Assembly (NCBI GenBank): GCA_937888635.1
Contig: CALARG010000057.1
Location: 1 to 34,881 of the forward strand
Length of the DNA: 34,881 nucleotides
Direction: 5' to 3'
Origin: an uncultured Alphaproteobacteria bacterium
GTDB taxonomy: Bacteria > Pseudomonadota > Alphaproteobacteria > Rs-D84
The position numbers and the translations under genes were made by a program. Positions 32,575 through 34,881 of this stretch are shown piece by piece. Within the stretch, counting starts at the first letter, position 1; each line of letters starts with the position of its first letter. The notes below the pieces were generated by a model. It was not told the origin of the DNA and searched no databases. It was given only the letters and a program-made list of their open reading frames with translations.

Positions 32575-32635
32575 AATTTTATGCGCAGGTTTGATGGTCG
32601 TATCATACATTATGCACACACGGTTTGCAAACAAA

Positions 32636-32670
32636 ATGTGACTTATAGTCCGTTGTTTTATTGTCTACTT
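32636..32670 (+). promoter_or_regulatory. C-box operator of the restriction-modification system
   Basis: Contains ATGTGACTTATAGTCCGT, with the perfect dyad GACT-TAT-AGTC (32640-32650), then a degenerate second half (TTGTCTACTT). From memory, this matches the operator of the Esp1396I/PvuII-type controller proteins almost base for base in the first half. It lies 31-65 bases before the C gene. Confidence 0.7.
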
Positions 32671-32700
32671 TGGAATACTCTTATGCCAAAGGATATTTTT

Positions 32701-32904
32701 ATGATTAGAAAAAAATTAGGATTAAGAATTAAAGAATTGAGAAAAGAAAAAAACTTTTCTCAAGAAGAGTTAGCTGATTTATCCGGTTTAGATAGAACAT
32801 ACATCAATAGTGTAGAGAATGGTCGGCGAAATATTTCTATTATTAATATAGAAAAAATCGCTAGTGCTTTTAATTTAACTCTCAAAGATTTTTTTAATTT
32901 TTAA
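32701..32904 (+). CDS. Restriction-modification controller (C) protein
   Basis: A 67-aa Xre-family HTH protein, the usual size of C proteins. It has MIRKKLGLRIKELRKEKNFS, then QEELADLSGLDRTYINSVEN and GRRNISIINIEKIASAFNLT. Such dimers bind C-boxes to delay and then tune nuclease expression after the system enters a new host. The start at 32701 follows AAAGGA 7 bases upstream; the open frame back to 32581 would run through the C-box. The C-box lies just upstream. The gene stops 10 bases before the nuclease gene, whose AAGGAG site overlaps its stop region. Confidence 0.88.
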   Translation: MIRKKLGLRIKELRKEKNFSQEELADLSGLDRTYINSVENGRRNISIINIEKIASAFNLTLKDFFNF

Positions 32905-32914
32905 GGAGAACCAA

Positions 32915-33613
32915 ATGCCTATTAATAGATTTAATAAATTTGATAATTTTGTAAAAACAATTAATCTGGAAGCTTATCGTTTACAATATGCTCATTTGAA
33001 AATAGTGGAAATGGATTTACCCAGAAATATCCAAGCCTTAAAAACTTTATATAAGTATTATTGGCAGGATGTTGATTTGGATAATATTCCTGATTTTGAT
33101 ACATATTATGATCTGTATTACAATGAACATAGAGACGATATAGAAGCATTTAGAATTAAAACAGAAATGTGTTCAGACTGTTTTAATAAAGGATTAAAAG
33201 CTCGCATTTATAGAACGTGGGCCTCTATTATTACTCAAATCCATGCTGGATATGTTGCAGAATGTGTTTTTGGCAGAAATACAGTTGAAATGAATGAAGA
33301 TTTAGATCATCAGGGAAAAGATTTTGTTATAACCTATAATAATAAAGTATTACCAATCCAAGTAAAAAAAGAGTCAAAAAGACCTGAGGCACGCATTCAA
33401 CGAAATAACGATAATTCCACAATTACAATACGTTATTGTGTACCTCAACGCAAAGATTTTGAATCTCCTAGATATAGAAGAACAAACCAAATTAAACCGC
33501 AAATGCTGGATTTTTATGAATTTTCAGCAGATGGTATTCTTACCAGATACGAAAATGGATTTGTTGTATTTATAACAAAGACATTTGAGGACCTAATGCC
33601 TTATTTTCAGTAG
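32915..33613 (+). CDS. Type II restriction endonuclease (PD-(D/E)xK-like)
   Basis: A 232-aa protein. A strong AAGGAG site 6 bases before the ATG sets the start. The probable active site reads GYVAECVFG (Glu116), then HQGKDFVITYNNKVLPIQVK with Asp136, Gln149 and Lys151: a D-x12-Q-x-K form of the PD-(D/E)xK motif. The rest is not similar to a nuclease I can name, so recognition specificity is unknown. Its position between a C gene and a methyltransferase gene, in a low-G+C island, supports the call. Its 3' end overlaps the convergent methyltransferase gene by 44 bases. Confidence 0.8.
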   Translation: MPINRFNKFDNFVKTINLEAYRLQYAHLKIVEMDLPRNIQALKTLYKYYWQDVDLDNIPDFDTYYDLYYNEHRDDIEAFRIKTEMCSDCFNKGLKARIYRTWASIITQIHAGYVAECVFGRNTVEMNEDLDHQGKDFVITYNNKVLPIQVKKESKRPEARIQRNNDNSTITIRYCVPQRKDFESPRYRRTNQIKPQMLDFYEFSADGILTRYENGFVVFITKTFEDLMPYFQ

Positions 33614-34463
33614 ATAATAAATGCAAACGTTCTTTGGATAAAAAAACATATTCAGGATTTATGTCAAATCCTAAATATTCTCCTCCATTACAGATAGTGG
33701 CTATACACTCGGAACCACTACCTAAGAATGGAACTAATACTTTAAATCCACCTTTTGGACGAGAAGCTTTTATTAGTTTATCGCATAAAGACAATGGCTT
33801 TTGTGTCGGATGAATAATTAATTCATGCGTTTCGTGTTCGTGTCTTTCTTTAGGTAATATTAATTTATTACAAGTTTTACAAAAGATTGCCCTTTCTTTT
33901 AAGGCCGCCCCACCTGCTAGTGTAGAAATAGGAATTACATCTCTAGGCAAAGCCCCCCCTTCATGGGCTTTATAAATTGTTTCTTTTCCTTCACCGTATC
34001 TACTTTTTGTTCCATTTCTAACCTTTCCTGCAGAATTTTTTAAAAAACCTTTAGTATAAGGTTCTCTAACATCATCACGATTAAATAAAGGCTTATCTTT
34101 CCAGCAAGTTAGGATAGCTTCATGGCTACGTTGCCAAAAATTTAATCCTGGTACATTTTTATTAGTATAATGCCAAATCAACCAACGTTGTTTATCTATA
34201 TCTATATTTGTTGAAATGTGTGCTAATATTTCACTAAAACCATAAATGTACATAGTTCCCGTTGGTTTTAGTATTCTTAGGGCTTCTTTTATCCATTTTT
34301 GTGACCACAGTTTATAATCGGATAAAGACATAGAATCATTGTTATTGCCGAAATCTTTTCCTATGTTATAAGGTGGATCTGCGATTATAATATCAACGGT
34401 ATTATCTTTTATTTTCTTCATCCCCAATATACAATCTTCGCAATAAACATTGTTCCATTTCAT
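33570..34463 (-). CDS. Type II DNA methyltransferase (N6-adenine, beta class)
   Basis: A 297-aa methyltransferase. Motif IV IIIADPPYNIGKDFGN (about residues 25-40) precedes motif I KVLVPFLGSGSE (about 241-252), the order of beta-class enzymes, and HPTQKPLSLCDKLI (about 218-231) is the typical motif X. DPPY suggests N6-adenine. A central insertion has CKTC (195-198) and HEHETHE (208-214), possibly a zinc-binding site. The start at 34463 follows GTGGAG 6 bases upstream; a TTG at 34493 also opens the frame. It protects host DNA from the neighbouring nuclease. It lacks the C-terminal RAMA-type domain seen in CcrM. Confidence 0.9.
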   Translation of the reverse strand: MKWNNVYCEDCILGMKKIKDNTVDIIIADPPYNIGKDFGNNNDSMSLSDYKLWSQKWIKEALRILKPTGTMYIYGFSEILAHISTNIDIDKQRWLIWHYTNKNVPGLNFWQRSHEAILTCWKDKPLFNRDDVREPYTKGFLKNSAGKVRNGTKSRYGEGKETIYKAHEGGALPRDVIPISTLAGGAALKERAIFCKTCNKLILPKERHEHETHELIIHPTQKPLSLCDKLIKASRPKGGFKVLVPFLGSGSECIATICNGGEYLGFDINPEYVFLSKERLHLLSTENKALGPQMSLL

Positions 34464-34702
34464 TTTTTTCTCCACTTCATCCCAATTATTCAAGCTTATT
34501 TTATCTTAAAAAGCAATTTTTTTCTTTTTTGTATGATTTTTCGTATTGATGAAAAATCAACCACTAAAAATATTCCAAATAATATAACTAACCACCACTT
34601 GATTGGTTATAGAATGTTTGGTACATCATTTTAATTTTTTGTACAAGTCGTTAAAAGATATATTTTAACAGGTATATTTTTCCGCATTATCTATGACAAT
34701 GA
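34464..34702. other. AT-rich gene-free end of the island
   Basis: Very AT-rich with no gene. Inverted repeats TGATTTTTC/GAAAAATCA (34534-34542/34551-34559) and TAACCA/TGGTTA (34589-34609) lie upstream of the methyltransferase gene and could be regulatory. No integrase fragment is seen. Confidence 0.5.
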
Positions 34703-34738
34703 CGACCAGAAAATTCAAACCGGCATTTCGCCGGTTTT
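34703..34738 (+). repeat. Right 36-bp direct repeat (attR-like)
   Basis: Perfect copy of 32539-32574 without the tRNA body before it. Its stem also serves as the terminator for the ccrM-like gene, whose stop codon begins at the next base. Confidence 0.85.
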
Positions 34739-34881
34739 TTATGCAACTTTTTTCATATCAGATTTAATTTGGCGTATATACTTGCGCAATTCATCAATCG
34801 CAACCAATGTCCCGTCTTGTTTCTGGGCCGACCAATAATCCCATCCGTTAAAACTAACACTGCGTTGCAGTTTTGCCGCCA
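34739..34881 (-). CDS. ccrM: CcrM-like DNA methyltransferase, C-terminal end (partial)
   Basis: The 46 C-terminal residues are visible; the gene continues beyond the window. The sequence SVSFNGWDYWSAQKQDGTLV, then AIDELRKYIRQIKSDMKKVA, matches the C-terminal (RAMA-type) region of CcrM, the alphaproteobacterial cell-cycle methyltransferase acting on GANTC sites, where NGWxFW and PIDxLR are conserved. The match is short, so another beta-class methyltransferase with the same domain (HinfI type) is possible. Base composition is that of the host, not the island. Confidence 0.65.
   Translation of the reverse strand, partial: AAKLQRSVSFNGWDYWSAQKQDGTLVAIDELRKYIRQIKSDMKKVA

Noticed and set aside
32581..32700. 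40-residue N-terminal extension of the C protein
   Set aside because: It would translate through the C-box; typical C proteins start at the MIRKK position with AAAGGA upstream.

Overview
The window looks like a chromosomal stretch from a host-associated, anaerobic or fermentative alphaproteobacterium, possibly of the uncultured gut group often filed under RF32/CAG-239. That placement is inference. The support is: a CcrM-type C-terminal domain at the right edge; a CarD/CdnL regulator; an HTH protein of the kind alphaproteobacteria fuse to an S24 peptidase; a heat-shock promoter of alphaproteobacterial type before clpB; a Gram-negative envelope set (BamE, LptC, LptB, an OmpA-like lipoprotein); and a full-length pyruvate:ferredoxin oxidoreductase. 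G+C is moderate (about 40-45% by sampling) except for one AT-rich island at the right end.

Layout. 1-700: the end of a tail-fibre-like repeat protein. 700-930: a REP/MITE-like inverted-repeat element. 1.0-5.0 kb: a 50-residue orphan protein with a near-consensus promoter, an OmpA-domain lipoprotein with a CPAC-rich segment, and a secreted 12-repeat protein. 5.0-8.7 kb: clpB without its N domain behind a sigma-32-like promoter, divergent from a DUF4301 protein. 8.7-10.5 kb: rpmB, tRNA-Leu, a candidate structured RNA between copies of the tRNA 3' end, a hypothetical gene, and carD. 10.6-15.2 kb: a cysteine-rich secreted protein, bamE and nifJ. 15.4-19.0 kb: a ClpP-like protease, a tandem hairpin repeat, efp, ppa and a CtpA-type protease. 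19.1-21.1 kb: a two-gene unit (alpha/beta-hydrolase-like protein with a probable cysteine nucleophile, then an APH-like kinase). 21.1-26.4 kb: lptB-lptC with no lptA between them, several secreted proteins or lipoproteins, an isolated VirB11-type ATPase, and corA. 26.5-30.6 kb: hypothetical proteins, tRNA-Pro(GGG), a LysR regulator, a short HTH protein, and a 35-residue cysteine-rich peptide behind two palindromes. 30.6-32.4 kb: an acyl-CoA synthetase.

The right end is the clearest accessory locus. A type II restriction-modification system (C protein, nuclease, beta-class methyltransferase) sits between two perfect 36-bp direct repeats. The left repeat is the 3' end of tRNA-Pro(CGG) plus its terminator; the right repeat abuts the stop codon of a ccrM-like gene. 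Removing the 2.1-kb insert would restore tRNA-Pro, terminator and ccrM as a convergent pair. The island is visibly AT-richer, carries its own C-box operator, and encodes no integrase.

Most genes are single transcription units ended by short GC stems with T-runs, often shared by convergent neighbours. Several genes appear to be leaderless or to have very short leaders (19139, 24337, 22442).
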